Source of the DNA: an uncultured Bacteroidales bacterium
Lineage (GTDB): Bacteria > Bacteroidota > Bacteroidia > Bacteroidales > UBA932
Length of the DNA stretch: 64,000 nt
NCBI GenBank assembly: GCA_944326255.1
Contig: CALVDG010000002.1
Location: 62,001-126,000, forward strand
Direction of reading: 5' to 3'
In this document: piece by piece, positions 41,694-53,112 of the stretch
Layout of the letters: the number at the start of each line of letters is the position of its first letter
How positions within the stretch are numbered: position 1 is the first letter of the stretch
The notes under the pieces: generated by a model
Database searches by the model: none
Told to the model about the DNA's origin: nothing
What the model saw: the letters and a program-made list of their open reading frames with translations, nothing else
Position numbers and translations under genes: made by a program

Positions 41694-43061
41694 CTATAAA
41701 AGCGGAACTATAAACAGATCCTGCAGGATGAAGACTCCTATTCCGGCCAGATATCCTATCAGAGCCAGCAGACTGATGTGCTTGAAGTACCACATGAAGT
41801 TGATGTTCTCCAGACCCATGGCCACTACACCGGCGGCAGAACCGATAATCAGGATACTTCCGCCGGTACCGGCACAGTATGCCAGCAGATGCCAGAAATC
41901 ACCGTCGGCCACAAAATGCGACAGGAAGGCCGGATCGGCCGACGCAGCGATAGCCGCCGCATCGGGTATAGGATACATGCCCATGCTGGCAGCCACCAGA
42001 GGCACGTTGTCGATTACCGAAGAAAGCAGACCTATGACGGTATTGATCGCGTAGATGTTGTGCATTCCCTTGTTGAGACCTTCAGCCATAGCCCCCAGGA
42101 TGCCGGCGCTTTCCAGAGCGGAAACGGCCATCAGGATACCCAGAAAGAAAAGAATGGTAGGCATGTCTATGTGCTTGATGACCTTGGAGACCCTGTTCTT
42201 GACAGATTCCTCGACATTGTGTTTACGTCTGTACATCAGGTCGGTATAGAGCCATAGAATACCGAGGGCGAACATCACGCTCATATAGGGAGGCAGGCCT
42301 ATCACGCTCTTGAACACGGGCACCATGACCAGAAGCAGGACACCTAGGATCAGGATAGTCTTGCTCTCGCCGCCTGTTATATAAGAAGGTCTGAAAGAAG
42401 CGTCCTCGTTGGTCTGCTGCTGGGCTATCATACCTTTCAGGAATCTGGTTGCAACCGCCGTAGGAATCACCACTGACACCAGACAGGGCAGGATGAGAGA
42501 AGCCATCAGTTTGGCCGTACCCACATTGCCTTTCATCCAGAGCATGATAGTCGTCACGTCTCCGATAGGCGACCATGCTCCGCCGCAGTTGGCCGCGATG
42601 ATGATAATGGAGGCAAACAGCCATCTCTCCTTATAGTTGCTGAGCATACGCCGGATGAGCATGACCATGATGATGGTCGTGGTCATATTGTCCAGCACCG
42701 AGGACATAAAGAATGTCAGGAATGCTATCAGCCACATCAGGCGGGTCTTCTTGCGGGTAGTTATGTGACGTGTTATCACCTCGAAGCCGCCGTGCGTGTC
42801 TATGATGTCTACGATGGTCATCGCGCCTATCAGGAACACGATGATCTCGCAGGTGCTGCCGAGAGCGGCCAGCAGGTCCGAGCTTACGACATCGTGTGTC
42901 AGGGAAGGATCGATTTTAGAAGAAAATACGCTCAGAATGGCCCAAAGCAGGCAGCAGAGGACCAGAGCTACAGAAGATTTACTGACATTGACCTTGTGCT
43001 CCATGGCTATCATAAGATAACCGAGCACGAAGATCACAATCATTGTATAAATAAGGCTCAT
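41694..43061 (-). CDS. nhaD: NhaD-type Na+/H+ antiporter
   Basis: Inner-membrane sodium:proton antiporter of 455 residues with about 11-13 hydrophobic helices. NhaD/ion-transporter features include SSVLDNMTTTIIMVMLI, NCGGAWSPIGDVTTIMLWMKG and, near the C-terminus, a matching ...VIDNVPLVAASMGMYP half-repeat, consistent with two inverted helical halves with charged DN motifs. It would export Na+ in exchange for protons. It lies 21 bases downstream of folC. Confidence 0.9.
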   Translation of the reverse strand: MSLIYTMIVIFVLGYLMIAMEHKVNVSKSSVALVLCCLLWAILSVFSSKIDPSLTHDVVSSDLLAALGSTCEIIVFLIGAMTIVDIIDTHGGFEVITRHITTRKKTRLMWLIAFLTFFMSSVLDNMTTTIIMVMLIRRMLSNYKERWLFASIIIIAANCGGAWSPIGDVTTIMLWMKGNVGTAKLMASLILPCLVSVVIPTAVATRFLKGMIAQQQTNEDASFRPSYITGGESKTILILGVLLLVMVPVFKSVIGLPPYMSVMFALGILWLYTDLMYRRKHNVEESVKNRVSKVIKHIDMPTILFFLGILMAVSALESAGILGAMAEGLNKGMHNIYAINTVIGLLSSVIDNVPLVAASMGMYPIPDAAAIAASADPAFLSHFVADGDFWHLLAYCAGTGGSILIIGSAAGVVAMGLENINFMWYFKHISLLALIGYLAGIGVFILQDLFIVPLL

Positions 43062-43082
43062 AGTGTTTTTAACATTATTGTT

Positions 43083-44420
43083 TTATATACTAACATTTTT
43101 GTTATGCAAGATTTTGTCCCATACCGCCAGGGCCTCCGCCACCACATAGCTGCTTCCGCCTATAAAGACCACATCATCGGCAGATGCTTTTGACACAGCC
43201 AGCCCCACAGCCTTCTCCACGTCCGGAACAGCTATGGAATTACTCTTCCGGGCTATCTCCACAAGCCGCTCGGCGGGCATTGCCCTGCTGCCGCTGGCCT
43301 GAGTCATTATATACTCGGCCTCATCCGGGAGCAGGCGGCAAACCGACTCCACATCCTTATCCCCGGCCATGCCGTACACCATTATTATATGCCGTCCATG
43401 AGCCTCGGCTGCCAGCTGACGCATGGAGATCGATACGGCTTCCACATTGTGCCCTATATCGCATATTACCTCGGGCCGAGATGACAGCCTCTCCCACCTT
43501 CCTCTCAGGCCCGTAACGGCAGCCGCACGTATCATCGCCTCATACACTGCAGAGCCTTTGCGGACTGCGCCGTGCCCAAGAACCCCGAGGGCGGTCAGTA
43601 CTGTTCTGATATTCTTCTCCTGACAGTCAGAGTGCAGGTCGGCCTCGGCGGCAGCGGTCTCCGAGCTTACGCAGCCCTCACACATATCCCCCGCACGGTA
43701 AAGCCGGCTTCCGCACTGCTCTGCCTTACTGCTGATCACTTTGAAAGCCTCCTGCGGCACATCCCCCACTACGACAGGTACACCGGGCTTGATGATTCCG
43801 GCCTTCTCAAAAGCTATCTGCTCTATGGTATCTCCAAGCATATCCTTATGGTCAAGGCCTATGGAGGTAATGATACTCAGCTGAGGGGTCACGATGACGG
43901 TAGAGTCCAGTCTTCCTCCCAGACCCGTCTCAATCACAGCCATTCGCACATTCTTCCGCTTGAAATAATCGAAAGCCATGGCAGTGGTGATCTCGAAAAA
44001 GGACGGACTGCGCTCCTCTACGAACGCCTCAGTCCGCCGGCAGAAATCCACGACATCATCCTTGCCTATCATCGTAAAATGCCTTCCGTCTTCCCCTGCC
44101 TCTGCACTCACCAGCTTTATCCGCTCCCGGAAATCCAACAGATGCGGAGACGTATACAGACCTATGCTCTCTCCAGGATATTCTGCTGCCAGGGCCGCCG
44201 CAAGCATATGGGCCACCGAGCCCTTGCCGTTCGTCCCGGCAATATGCACTGCTGTCAATGACTTATGAGGGTTCCCGAGATAAGCGGAGAAGTCCGACAT
44301 GGTCTCCAGACCGGGATGATATCCCAAGGCCCCCACCTTCTGAAAGGACGGTGCTATGGAATACAGTCTCTGGACGCATTCGCGGTACATCTTTTCGAGT
44401 TCCGGCTCTATCTCAGGCAT
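43083..44420 (-). CDS. folC: Folylpolyglutamate / dihydrofolate synthase
   Basis: FolC (445 residues from Met at 44420) adds glutamate to folates. It has the ATP loop GTNGKGSVAHML, the Mur-ligase-like FFEITTAMAFDYF block, ETGLGGRLDSTV and DHKDMLGDTIEQIAFEKAGI. The start at 44420 is preferred to an upstream ATG at 44462: a degenerate promoter (TTTG, 20 bases, CATTTTTG) lies between them and would start RNA near 44433. It is the first of three closely spaced genes with nhaD and pncB, and its promoter is divergent from purL. Confidence 0.92.
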   Translation of the reverse strand: MPEIEPELEKMYRECVQRLYSIAPSFQKVGALGYHPGLETMSDFSAYLGNPHKSLTAVHIAGTNGKGSVAHMLAAALAAEYPGESIGLYTSPHLLDFRERIKLVSAEAGEDGRHFTMIGKDDVVDFCRRTEAFVEERSPSFFEITTAMAFDYFKRKNVRMAVIETGLGGRLDSTVIVTPQLSIITSIGLDHKDMLGDTIEQIAFEKAGIIKPGVPVVVGDVPQEAFKVISSKAEQCGSRLYRAGDMCEGCVSSETAAAEADLHSDCQEKNIRTVLTALGVLGHGAVRKGSAVYEAMIRAAAVTGLRGRWERLSSRPEVICDIGHNVEAVSISMRQLAAEAHGRHIIMVYGMAGDKDVESVCRLLPDEAEYIMTQASGSRAMPAERLVEIARKSNSIAVPDVEKAVGLAVSKASADDVVFIGGSSYVVAEALAVWDKILHNKNVSI

Positions 44421-44478
44421 ATTTTGAAATTTTGTACGCAAAAATGGGAAAATTCTACACACTTAGCAAAATTATCCC

Positions 44479-44486
44479 TATTTTTG
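44479..44486 (+). promoter_or_regulatory. -7 box for purL
   Basis: TATTTTTG matches TAnnTTTG, 20 bases before the purL ATG. No purine riboswitch or PurR-like operator was recognised. Confidence 0.6.
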
Positions 44487-44506
44487 ACTGTTAAATTATA
44501 TATAAT

Positions 44507-47500
44507 ATGGTATACTTTTTCCGCTCCCCAGAGGGGCAAATCATAGCAGTCGGCTCACAGACAGCATTTTCCGCTGAGACTGCAAAGACTCTCAAATGGC
44601 TTTTCTCAGATGCAGAGCTGCTTCAGGAACCCACAGTAGCGGGTACGTTCATCGGTCCCAGACGCGAGATGATCACTCCGTGGAGTACCGCAGCGGTCGA
44701 AATCACCCGGAATATGAACATCTCCGGCATATCCCGCATCGAAGAATATTTCCCGGTTGAAGAAGGCAGGTACGCCTCCGATGCCGAAATTCCCCACGAC
44801 AGGATGCTCCAGCGCATATACCACGGTCTGGACGGAGAGATATTCTCCATAGACCGCCAGCCGGAGCCCATACGGCATATCACTGATTTTGAAGCCTATA
44901 ACAAAGAGGAAGGACTGGCTCTCTCGGAAGATGAGATACAGTATCTGAAATCCCTGTCCGAGAAGCTGGGAAGACCGTTGACGGACAGCGAGGTATTCGG
45001 CTTCTCACAGGTCAACTCAGAGCATTGCCGCCACAAGATATTCAACGGCAAGTTCATCATAGACGGAGTGGAGAAAGAGTCTTCCCTTTTCAAGCTCATC
45101 AAGAAGACATCCGCCGTCAATCCCGGCAGGATAGTCTCCGCATACAAGGACAACTGCGCGTTCATCGAGGGTCCCAAACTCAGGATGTTCCATCCCTCTG
45201 CAGCAGCCAAACCCAGTTTCTTCAAGGAGGAGGAAGTCAAGACCGTCATATCGCTGAAAGCCGAGACACATAACTTCCCCACCACCGTGGAGCCGTTCAA
45301 CGGAGCGGCCACAGGCAGCGGAGGAGAGATCAGGGACCGTATCGGAGGCGGCAAGGGCTCCTTCCCCATCGCGGGTACTGCCGTCTACATGACCTCATAC
45401 CCGCGCATTGACAGCGGAAGGGACTGGGAAGCCCGCCCTCCGCGCAAATGGCTGTACCAGACACCTGCCGAGATTCTGGTCAAGGCATCCAACGGAGCCT
45501 CCGACTTCGGCAACAAGTTCGGCCAGCCACTTATCTGCGGCTCTCTCCAGACATTCGAGCACACGGAGCAGGATCCTGACGGAGCCGAGCGCAAATACGG
45601 CTACGACAAAGTCGTCATGCTGGCCGGAGGTGTAGGCTTCGCCAAAATGGCCGATGCAGCCAAGGACCGTCCGTCCAAGGGCGATGACATCATCCTCCTC
45701 GGCGGTGACAACTACCGCATCGGCATGGGCGGAGGAGCCGTATCGTCCGTAGCCACCGGAGAATACGGCAATTCCATAGAGCTGAATGCCATACAGAGAG
45801 CCAACCCCGAGATGCAGAAGAGGGTGTACAACGCGATACGCTCGGTGGCCGAGAAGGAGCACAACTCCATCATATCGATTCACGACCACGGTGCCGGCGG
45901 CCACCTGAACTGCCTGTCCGAGCTGGTGGAGGAAGTCGGCGGAGACATAGACATATCCAAACTGCCGATAGGCGACCCTACCCTGTCCGACAAGGAGATT
46001 ATCGGCAATGAGAGTCAGGAGCGCATGGGACTCGTAATGAAAAAGTCCGACACTGAGGAACTGCGCAAGATAGCCGAAAGGGAAAGAGCTCCGTTCTACG
46101 TAATAGGCGAGGTCAGCGGCAAGGGCAACTTCACACTTAAGGACAGTCGCAACGGCAATGCGCCCATAGACTTGGAGCTCAGTGACATGTTCGGGTCCAC
46201 ACCTAAGACTGTCATGCACGGCTCGTCTCCCAAAGGCGGGGCGGACGGACACGGAGGTTTCAGCAAGCTGGAGAAAGTGCCGTCATCCATGACTCCAGAG
46301 GAGCTGACAGAGGCCATAACGAAGGTGCTGATGCTGGAATCCGTGGCCTGCAAGGACTGGCTGACCAACAAGGTGGACCGTTCGGTTACCGGCCTGATAG
46401 CCTGCCAGCAGTGCTGCGGTGAGCTCCAGCTGCCTCTCAACGACCTGGGAGTTACCGCCATCGGCTATGACGATCCGGAGGGCATAGCAGTCTCAATAGG
46501 ACATGCCCCTGTCGCTGCGCTGATAGACCCTGCAGCCGGTTCCCGGCTCGCCATTGCAGAGGCCCTGACCAACATCATCTGGACTCCGATAAAAGACAAT
46601 ATCTACGGCATATCCCTGAGCGCCAACTGGATGTGGCCCTGTCGGAACGAAGGCGAGGACGCACGTCTCTATTCGGCGGTACAGGGAGCCAGCGATTTCG
46701 CCATATCCCTGGGCATCAATATACCGACCGGCAAGGACTCCATGTCCATGACTCAGAAATACCCTGACGGCGGGAAAGTTCTTTCGCCCGGGACGCTGAT
46801 AGTCTCTGCCTCAGGCGAGAGCAAAAATGTCGGTGCGACCCTGCATCCTGTCATGAGGCAGGACAGCGGCACCACCCTGATGTATATCCCGTTCGTACAT
46901 ATAAATAAAGGTGAGGACAGTTTCCCGCTCGGAGGTTCTGCCTACGCCACCACTGTCAACAAGGTGGGCGCCAGGACTCCTGACATCTCCGATCCGGAAT
47001 ATTTCAAGACCTGCTTCAGTTCGCTGCAGGACGCCATGTTCAACTCCGTGGACAATCCGGTGGTGGCCGGGCACGACATATCGGCCGGAGGTATGGTTAC
47101 CGCCCTGCTGGAGATGTGCTTCGCCAATACGGGCGGCGGCGCGGACATAGACCTGAGAGAGTTCGCATCAGCCGACATGCTGCTGTCCGAAGTCCCGGGA
47201 GTGATCGTACAGGTCAAGGACTCGGGCAAGGAGGAATTCCTGCGCAATCTCGGACAGGTAAAAGCCTATGAGATAGGCCGCCCTGCACAGGGACGCACTC
47301 TGAGGGTCCTCTACGGTGCATCCGGACAGGAACTGGCTCTGGACATAGACGCCATGAGAGACAGCTGGTACCGCACCTCCTGGCTGCTTGACAGCATACA
47401 GACCGGAGAGAAGCCGGCAGCCGAGAGATACGCCAATTACAAGAAACAGCCTCTGACCTTCGCTTTCCCGAAGCACTTTGACGGGCGGTACACCATGCCG

Positions 47501-48259
47501 GCCGAGCGCAGGATCAAGGCGGCCATCATCCGCGAGACCGGCTCCAACGGCGACCGCGAGATGGCCTGGGCTCTGTACATGGCCGGATTTGCAGTAAAGG
47601 ACGTACATGTCACCGACCTCGTATCGGGCCGTGAGACCCTGGAGGACGTACAGATGATAGTCTTCGTCGGAGGATTCTCCAATGCCGACACCCTGGGTTC
47701 CGCCAAAGGCTGGGCCGGTGCTCTGCTCTACAACGAGAAAGCCCGCACTGCCATCGAGCGTTTCTACGCCCGCGAGGACACCCTGAGCCTCGGAGTCTGC
47801 AACGGCTGCCAGCTGATGGCCGAGATGGGACTCATCACTCCCGAGCACAAGGAGCTGTCCCCGAAGATGAAGCACAACGAATCGCACAAATACGAGTCCG
47901 CGTTTGTCGGTGTGACCGTCGAGAACTCCCCTTCCATCCTGCTGTCTTCACTGCAGGGTTCCAAGCTCGGAATATGGGTGGCCCACGGTGAAGGCCGCTT
48001 CTCATTCCCCAGACCGATAGAAGAATACAATATCGCTCTCAGATACAACTACAACGCTTATCCCGGCAATCCCAACGGCTCACCTGAGGCCGTAGCCGGA
48101 GTATGCTCCCCCGACGGCCGTCACCTGGCCATGATGCCCCACCCGGAACGCTGCCTCAGGCCTTGGAACTGGGCCTGGTATCCCGACAGGGACAGCGATA
48201 CGGTAACTCCCTGGATTGAACTGTTCATAAACGGAAGAGTATGGCTGGAAAGACGCTGA
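44507..48259 (+). CDS. purL: Phosphoribosylformylglycinamidine synthase, large form
   Basis: Single-chain FGAM synthase of 1250 residues for the fourth step of purine synthesis. The N-terminal PurS-like part is followed by FGAM synthase halves ([42 protein letters not shown] split over several blocks, [13 protein letters not shown]). A C-terminal glutamine amidotransferase has the nucleophile Cys1098 ([15 protein letters not shown]) and His1212/Glu1214 (MMPHPERC). It is the proteobacterial-style long form. Its last 19 bases overlap the phoH start. Confidence 0.96.
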   Translation: MVYFFRSPEGQIIAVGSQTAFSAETAKTLKWLFSDAELLQEPTVAGTFIGPRREMITPWSTAAVEITRNMNISGISRIEEYFPVEEGRYASDAEIPHDRMLQRIYHGLDGEIFSIDRQPEPIRHITDFEAYNKEEGLALSEDEIQYLKSLSEKLGRPLTDSEVFGFSQVNSEHCRHKIFNGKFIIDGVEKESSLFKLIKKTSAVNPGRIVSAYKDNCAFIEGPKLRMFHPSAAAKPSFFKEEEVKTVISLKAETHNFPTTVEPFNGAATGSGGEIRDRIGGGKGSFPIAGTAVYMTSYPRIDSGRDWEARPPRKWLYQTPAEILVKASNGASDFGNKFGQPLICGSLQTFEHTEQDPDGAERKYGYDKVVMLAGGVGFAKMADAAKDRPSKGDDIILLGGDNYRIGMGGGAVSSVATGEYGNSIELNAIQRANPEMQKRVYNAIRSVAEKEHNSIISIHDHGAGGHLNCLSELVEEVGGDIDISKLPIGDPTLSDKEIIGNESQERMGLVMKKSDTEELRKIAERERAPFYVIGEVSGKGNFTLKDSRNGNAPIDLELSDMFGSTPKTVMHGSSPKGGADGHGGFSKLEKVPSSMTPEELTEAITKVLMLESVACKDWLTNKVDRSVTGLIACQQCCGELQLPLNDLGVTAIGYDDPEGIAVSIGHAPVAALIDPAAGSRLAIAEALTNIIWTPIKDNIYGISLSANWMWPCRNEGEDARLYSAVQGASDFAISLGINIPTGKDSMSMTQKYPDGGKVLSPGTLIVSASGESKNVGATLHPVMRQDSGTTLMYIPFVHINKGEDSFPLGGSAYATTVNKVGARTPDISDPEYFKTCFSSLQDAMFNSVDNPVVAGHDISAGGMVTALLEMCFANTGGGADIDLREFASADMLLSEVPGVIVQVKDSGKEEFLRNLGQVKAYEIGRPAQGRTLRVLYGASGQELALDIDAMRDSWYRTSWLLDSIQTGEKPAAERYANYKKQPLTFAFPKHFDGRYTMPAERRIKAAIIRETGSNGDREMAWALYMAGFAVKDVHVTDLVSGRETLEDVQMIVFVGGFSNADTLGSAKGWAGALLYNEKARTAIERFYAREDTLSLGVCNGCQLMAEMGLITPEHKELSPKMKHNESHKYESAFVGVTVENSPSILLSSLQGSKLGIWVAHGEGRFSFPRPIEEYNIALRYNYNAYPGNPNGSPEAVAGVCSPDGRHLAMMPHPERCLRPWNWAWYPDRDSDTVTPWIELFINGRVWLERR

Positions 48260-49635
48260 AACGCTTCAAGAACGACTTTAGGAACACTGACAGCCACCCG
48301 GGGCGGCCACCCAAGATATTTGTCTTGGACACCAATGTCATCCTGCATGACAGCCGCTCCATCTTCAACTTCCAGGACAACGACATCTACATCCCTGTAA
48401 GTGTCATCGAGGAGCTGGACAAGTTCAAGAAAGGCGACGACAACCTCGGCTACAACGCCAGGGCTTTTGTGCGGGAGCTGGACCGCATCTCGGACAATAC
48501 CCTGTTCGACCAGGGCATCAGCCTCGGCAAAGGACGCGGTCACATAAAGATAGAGATGGGACACGGCTACACTCAGGCTATGAGGGACTCGCTGATAGAC
48601 GACATCCCCGACCACCGTATCATAGCCACGGCCGTATGGCTGCGGGACAACACTCCCGACCGCAAGGTAATCCTAGTCACCAAGGACGTCAATATGAGGC
48701 TGAAAGCCAAGGCACTCGGCCTTATGGCGCAGGATTACCTCTCCGACAAGGTAGAGGAAAAACGGGTAGTCAGGACCGAAAAGGAAGTGCTGACTGTACG
48801 GAATATGAAGGATTCCCTCATCCGCCGGATAGACTCGGACGCGGACGGAATCCCCTATTCTGAGCTAGGACTGCGGCGCAGACCTGCCTGCAACCAATAC
48901 TACAGGATATTTGACAGCAACCGCAACGTGACCCTGGCCAGGTATGACAACCGGAGCCGCTGTATTGTCAAGGTAAGGCCACAGACAGCCTTCGGCATTG
49001 AGCCGCGCAATGACGAGCAGATTCTCGCCCTGGATGCCGTACTGAATCCGGATATCAAGCTGATAGCCCTGACAGGCCGGGCCGGCACTGGCAAGACCCT
49101 GCTGGCCCTGGCAGGAGCCCTGGCTCAGGCCGGCAGGTACGAGCAGATACTGCTCTCCCGGCCGGTGATTCCCCTTAAGAACCAGGAACTGGGTTTCCTG
49201 CCCGGCTCTGTGGAGAAAAAGATCAGTCCGTACATGCTGCCGCTGTTCGACAACCTGGCCGTCATCAAGAGCTGCTACGGCCCGGGCAGCAAGGAAGTAG
49301 CGCAGATCGACGACATGCTCAAAACGGAGAAGCTGCTCATCAATCCTCTGGCCTATATCCGCGGACGCAGCCTCGGCAACGTGTTCTTCATCGTGGACGA
49401 GTCCCAGAACCTGACTCCCCACGAGGTCAAGACCATCATCACAAGGGCCGGCGAGGGCACCAAGATAGTCTTCACGGGCGACATCTACCAGATAGACCAG
49501 CCTTATCTGGACTTCTACTCCAACGGACTGACCCACCTGTGCGACAAGTTTTTCGGACAAAGCGTGTTTGCGCACATCAACATGACAAGAGGAGAGCGCA
49601 GCGAACTTTCCGGCCTCGCCGACAAACTTTTATAA
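48241..49635 (+). CDS. PhoH family protein with N-terminal PIN domain
   Basis: Protein of 464 residues. The N-terminal PIN nuclease (about 20-160) shows [22 protein letters not shown] and [13 protein letters not shown] with the acidic residues of a metal-dependent RNase. The C-terminal PhoH ATPase (about 255-464) has Walker A GRAGTGKT at 279-286, [15 protein letters not shown], and Walker [21 protein letters not shown]-PhoH proteins are thought to be RNA helicase/nucleases. The ATG at 48241 lies inside the end of purL, so the gene may be translationally coupled to it. Confidence 0.92.
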   Translation: MAGKTLKRFKNDFRNTDSHPGRPPKIFVLDTNVILHDSRSIFNFQDNDIYIPVSVIEELDKFKKGDDNLGYNARAFVRELDRISDNTLFDQGISLGKGRGHIKIEMGHGYTQAMRDSLIDDIPDHRIIATAVWLRDNTPDRKVILVTKDVNMRLKAKALGLMAQDYLSDKVEEKRVVRTEKEVLTVRNMKDSLIRRIDSDADGIPYSELGLRRRPACNQYYRIFDSNRNVTLARYDNRSRCIVKVRPQTAFGIEPRNDEQILALDAVLNPDIKLIALTGRAGTGKTLLALAGALAQAGRYEQILLSRPVIPLKNQELGFLPGSVEKKISPYMLPLFDNLAVIKSCYGPGSKEVAQIDDMLKTEKLLINPLAYIRGRSLGNVFFIVDESQNLTPHEVKTIITRAGEGTKIVFTGDIYQIDQPYLDFYSNGLTHLCDKFFGQSVFAHINMTRGERSELSGLADKLL

Positions 49636-49666
49636 AAAGGCTGTTTTATGTTTTTCCGATTTTTAC

Positions 49667-49674
49667 TATTTTTG
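49667..49674 (+). promoter_or_regulatory. -7 box for ppdK
   Basis: TATTTTTG lies 41 bases before the ppdK ATG in an 80-base gap. No clear -33 element was seen. Confidence 0.5.
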
Positions 49675-49715
49675 CGCCTGACATATCAGACCAAATTTAA
49701 CTAATTTTATATTCT

Positions 49716-52430
49716 ATGTCAAACAAACGAGTTTATTTCTTTGGAGGTAAAGAGGCCGAAGGAAACGGTTCAATGAGAAACCTCCTTGGCGGTAAAGGTG
49801 CCAACCTCGCTGAGATGTGTACACTCGGAATGCCTGTACCCGCAGGATTCACCATCACAACAGAGTGCTGCACAGAGTATTACAATCTGGGATGCAAATA
49901 TCCCGCAGATCTGGAGAAAGAGGTCAACGACGCACTTGCCCGCGCAGAGAAGATGATGGGCAGAAAATTCGGGGATAAGGAGAACCCTCTCCTCGTATCC
50001 TGCCGCTCCGGAGCACGCTCATCCATGCCCGGAATGATGGAGACAGTCTTGAATATCGGACTTTGTTCCGCAACCATACCCGGGATGATCGCCAAGACGC
50101 AGAATCCCCGCTTCGTATACGATGCCTACCGCCGTCTGATCATGATGTACTCGGACGTGGTGATGGAAAAGGCAGAGGGCATCGAGCCCGCTGAAGGCCA
50201 GGGCATCAGGGTTCAGCTTGACAGGATGCTCGGCGAGCTTAAAGCCAGGAAGGGCTACAAGAGCGATACAGACCTGACCGAGGATGACCTCAAGCAGCTC
50301 TGCGCTGACTTCAAGGTTCGCGTAAAGCAGGTTCTCGGCAAGGAATTCCCCGACAACGCTTACGAGCAGCTCTGGGGCGGTATCGGAGCCGTGTTCAAAT
50401 CATGGAACGGAAAGAGGGCCATTGCTTACCGCCGCATCGAGGGCATACCCGATGACTGGGGTACAGCCGTGAATGTACAGGCCATGGTATTCGGCAACAT
50501 GGGTGACAACTCCGCTACAGGAGTGGCGTTCTCCCGTAACCCCGCTACAGGTGAGAACAAGTTCTACGGAGAATGGCTCATCAACGCCCAGGGCGAGGAC
50601 GTGGTCGCAGGTATCCGTACCCCCAACCCTCTGAACGAGGCCACCAAGAACGAGCACAACCGCAATCTCGCATCCCTCGAGACCGCAATGCCCGAGGTTT
50701 ATAAAGAGCTGGATGACATCCAGAACCATCTTGAGGACCACTTCAAGGACATGCAGGACATCGAGTTCACCATACAGGACGGCAAGCTCTGGATGCTCCA
50801 GTGCCGTGTCGGCAAGAGAACCGGACTGGCTGCCCTCAATATGGCGATGGACATGCTCCACGAGGGCCTTATTGACGAGAAGACAGCCGTCATGAGAGTG
50901 GCTCCCGGCCAGCTTGACGAACTCCTCCACCCCATCCTCAATCCTTCTGCTGAAAAGAAAGCCACAGTCATCGCACAGGGTCTGCCCGCAGGCCCCGGAG
51001 GCTCAGTCGGCAAGATAGTATTCACAGCCGAGGATGCCGTTGCAGCAGCCGCACGTAAGGAAAAAGTAATCCTCGTCCGCGAGGAGACCAATCCCGAGGA
51101 CGTAGAGGGAATGCGTGCAGCCGACGGTCTGCTCACCGCACGCGGAGGTATGACATCACACGCGGCTCTCGTTGCCCGCGGATGGGGCAAATGCTGCATC
51201 GTAGGCTGCGACGCCCTGCATATCAACCTGGAAGCCAAGACCCTCACCATCAACGGCAAGACATATAAGGAAGGAGACGTATTCTCACTCAACGGAAGCA
51301 AGGGTTTCGTATACGACGTACCCGTTGAGACCATGGACGCATCTGAGAATCCCCGTTTCGTAGAATACATGACCCTCGTGGACAAGTACCGCAGACTGGG
51401 TGTGCGTACCAACGCCGACACTCCCGAGGACGCTGCAAGGGCTCTCTCGTTCGGAGCCGAGGGTATCGGCCTCTTCCGTATAGAGCACATGTTCTACGGT
51501 GCTCATTCAGAAGCTCCTCTGTCCAAGCTCAGAAAGATGATTCTCTCCAAGACCTACGAAGAGAGAAAAGACGCGCTGGCAGAACTGGAGCCTTATATCA
51601 AGGATGCCGTAAAGAACACGTTGAAGGTAATGGACGGCAAGCCCGTTACTTTCCGTCTGCTCGACCCGCCTCTCCATGAGTTCGTGCCTCAGACTCCCGA
51701 GAAAGAGGCTGAACTGGCCAAAGAGCTGGGCGTAAGCGTAGACGATATTGAAAAACGCGGCGAGAGCCTGCATGAGGTCAACCCCATGATGGGACACCGC
51801 GGAGTACGTCTGGGTGTCACATACCCCGAGATAAGCGAGACACAGTTCCGCGCTATCTTCAACGCTACTGCCGAACTGATCAAGGAAGGCCTCAATCCCA
51901 GACCTGAAATCATGATACCCGTCACCATCATCGTCCGCGAGCTCGACTTCCAGAAGAAGATCTGCGACCGCGTACACGACGAGGTGGAGAAAGCGACCGG
52001 AGTGACTATCAACTATCTCTATGGTACTATGATAGAGATTCCGAGAGCAGCCCTGCTGGCCAACTTCATGGCCAAGACGGCCCAGTTCTTCTCATTCGGC
52101 ACCAACGATCTGACCCAGATGACATTCGGATTCTCCCGCGACGACATCGGTGCCTTCATGAACGACTACCTGGAGAACAAGCTTCTTGATGCCGACCCGT
52201 TCCAGACTATTGATATCGAGTCGGTCGGCAAACTGATAGATATAGGCGTACAGGGCGGACGCAGCACCAATCCGAAACTGAAGGTAGGTATCTGCGGCGA
52301 GCACGGAGGAGATCCCGCATCCGTAGAGTTCTGCCACAAGATAGGCATGGACTATGTGTCCTGCTCTCCTTTCAGGGTGCCTATCGCACGTCTGGCTGCG
52401 GCGCAGGCTGCAATCAAAGCCGAAAGGTAA
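49716..52430 (+). CDS. ppdK: Pyruvate, phosphate dikinase
   Basis: PPDK of 904 residues interconverting pyruvate + ATP + Pi with PEP + AMP + PPi. The N-terminal ATP-grasp domain has LLGGKGANLAEM and SCRSGARSSMPGMMETVLNIG. The swivelling phosphohistidine is His482 in GGMTSHAALVARG. The C-terminal TIM barrel carries the catalytic Cys860 in ICGEHGGDPAS. In a fermenter it may use pyrophosphate energy in glycolysis. It is monocistronic with a strong terminator. Confidence 0.97.
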   Translation: MSNKRVYFFGGKEAEGNGSMRNLLGGKGANLAEMCTLGMPVPAGFTITTECCTEYYNLGCKYPADLEKEVNDALARAEKMMGRKFGDKENPLLVSCRSGARSSMPGMMETVLNIGLCSATIPGMIAKTQNPRFVYDAYRRLIMMYSDVVMEKAEGIEPAEGQGIRVQLDRMLGELKARKGYKSDTDLTEDDLKQLCADFKVRVKQVLGKEFPDNAYEQLWGGIGAVFKSWNGKRAIAYRRIEGIPDDWGTAVNVQAMVFGNMGDNSATGVAFSRNPATGENKFYGEWLINAQGEDVVAGIRTPNPLNEATKNEHNRNLASLETAMPEVYKELDDIQNHLEDHFKDMQDIEFTIQDGKLWMLQCRVGKRTGLAALNMAMDMLHEGLIDEKTAVMRVAPGQLDELLHPILNPSAEKKATVIAQGLPAGPGGSVGKIVFTAEDAVAAAARKEKVILVREETNPEDVEGMRAADGLLTARGGMTSHAALVARGWGKCCIVGCDALHINLEAKTLTINGKTYKEGDVFSLNGSKGFVYDVPVETMDASENPRFVEYMTLVDKYRRLGVRTNADTPEDAARALSFGAEGIGLFRIEHMFYGAHSEAPLSKLRKMILSKTYEERKDALAELEPYIKDAVKNTLKVMDGKPVTFRLLDPPLHEFVPQTPEKEAELAKELGVSVDDIEKRGESLHEVNPMMGHRGVRLGVTYPEISETQFRAIFNATAELIKEGLNPRPEIMIPVTIIVRELDFQKKICDRVHDEVEKATGVTINYLYGTMIEIPRAALLANFMAKTAQFFSFGTNDLTQMTFGFSRDDIGAFMNDYLENKLLDADPFQTIDIESVGKLIDIGVQGGRSTNPKLKVGICGEHGGDPASVEFCHKIGMDYVSCSPFRVPIARLAAAQAAIKAER

Positions 52431-52452
52431 CAGTACCTACAGTTTATATTCG

Positions 52453-52482
52453 GGCCGGTTCACTTTGGACCGGCCTTTTTTT
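52453..52482 (+). terminator. Terminator after ppdK
   Basis: GC-rich arms at 52453-52461 and 52467-52475 with a 5-base loop, then seven T. Confidence 0.92.
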
Positions 52483-52507
52483 GTCACATTGTTCGGAATT
52501 ACGCATA

Positions 52508-52596
52508 TTTATCGTATATTTGACTTCGTCATTTATACTGTGCACCTCGGCAATTGTAAGTAAACTTGCATTGCTCTCGGTTTTATCGTATATTTG
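52508..52596 (+). promoter_or_regulatory. Duplicated promoter of the five-gene exported-protein operon
   Basis: The 15-mer TTTATCGTATATTTG occurs twice, at 52508-52522 and 52582-52596, each including a TATATTTG -7 box, 74 bases apart. The second has TTG(C) 19-20 bases upstream of its box (52566) and lies 32 bases before the ATG at 52629. The first has only an ATTG 23 bases upstream. Together they look like tandem start sites. Confidence 0.6.
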
Positions 52597-52628
52597 TAAT
52601 ATTTGAATACCCTAAATGCAGAATAAAT

Positions 52629-53108
52629 ATGAAAAGATTTCTATTACTGACACTTATGACCATGATGGCCCTGCCGTCCTTCAGTCAGGGCAGATTGCTT
52701 GAGAGCAGCGCGGAAAAAAAGCCCATGTGGGTAAAACACGATGTAGAGAAATATGATGTCTTTAAAATCAGCATGGAAAGCACCGTCAGTCTTGAAGATG
52801 CAAAGACGAAGGCTTTTGACGGGCTCCGCAATCTGGTAATAAACACAACCACGACTTACATGCTCAGGATCAACCATGACGGACGTGAGGCCGAAGAGAT
52901 AATGAATGATGTAAGGAACTCGGATTTTGTAAGGAATATCTCGGAATATTCCGCAATAGAGACATATTGGGAGCACCGGCTGATAAAACGGCAGGATGTG
53001 TACATATATTACATTCTGTACGATTTTAATGATTTTGAAAAAAAGAAAATATCTTTGGATATAGATCAGGCCCGTAGCAGCACAATGGACGAACTGAATA
53101 AACTTTAA
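52629..53108 (+). CDS. Exported protein, first gene of the five-gene operon (LPP20-like)
   Basis: Exported protein of 159 residues: signal peptide MKRFLLLTLMTMMALPSFSQ with cleavage near residue 20, which fixes the start at 52629 and not at the upstream ATG at 52566. The mature part begins LLESSAEKKPMWVKHD and ends with an alpha/beta domain (KAFDGLRNLVINTTTTY, then YWEHRLIKRQDVYIYYILYDF). The same landmarks (ESSAxKxPxWV, a DAK helix, YWExR, YxYxxxYxFxDFE) recur in the N-terminal part of the fifth gene product, so the two are paralogous. The fold resembles LPP20-like domains; function unknown. Confidence 0.75.
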   Translation: MKRFLLLTLMTMMALPSFSQGRLLESSAEKKPMWVKHDVEKYDVFKISMESTVSLEDAKTKAFDGLRNLVINTTTTYMLRINHDGREAEEIMNDVRNSDFVRNISEYSAIETYWEHRLIKRQDVYIYYILYDFNDFEKKKISLDIDQARSSTMDELNKL

Positions 53109-53112
53109 ACAT

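Noticed and set aside
52566..52628. ATG at 52566 as the start of the first gene in the five-gene operon
   Set aside because: It overlaps the second promoter repeat, and the residues before 52629 are not signal-peptide-like, whereas 52629 gives a normal signal peptide.
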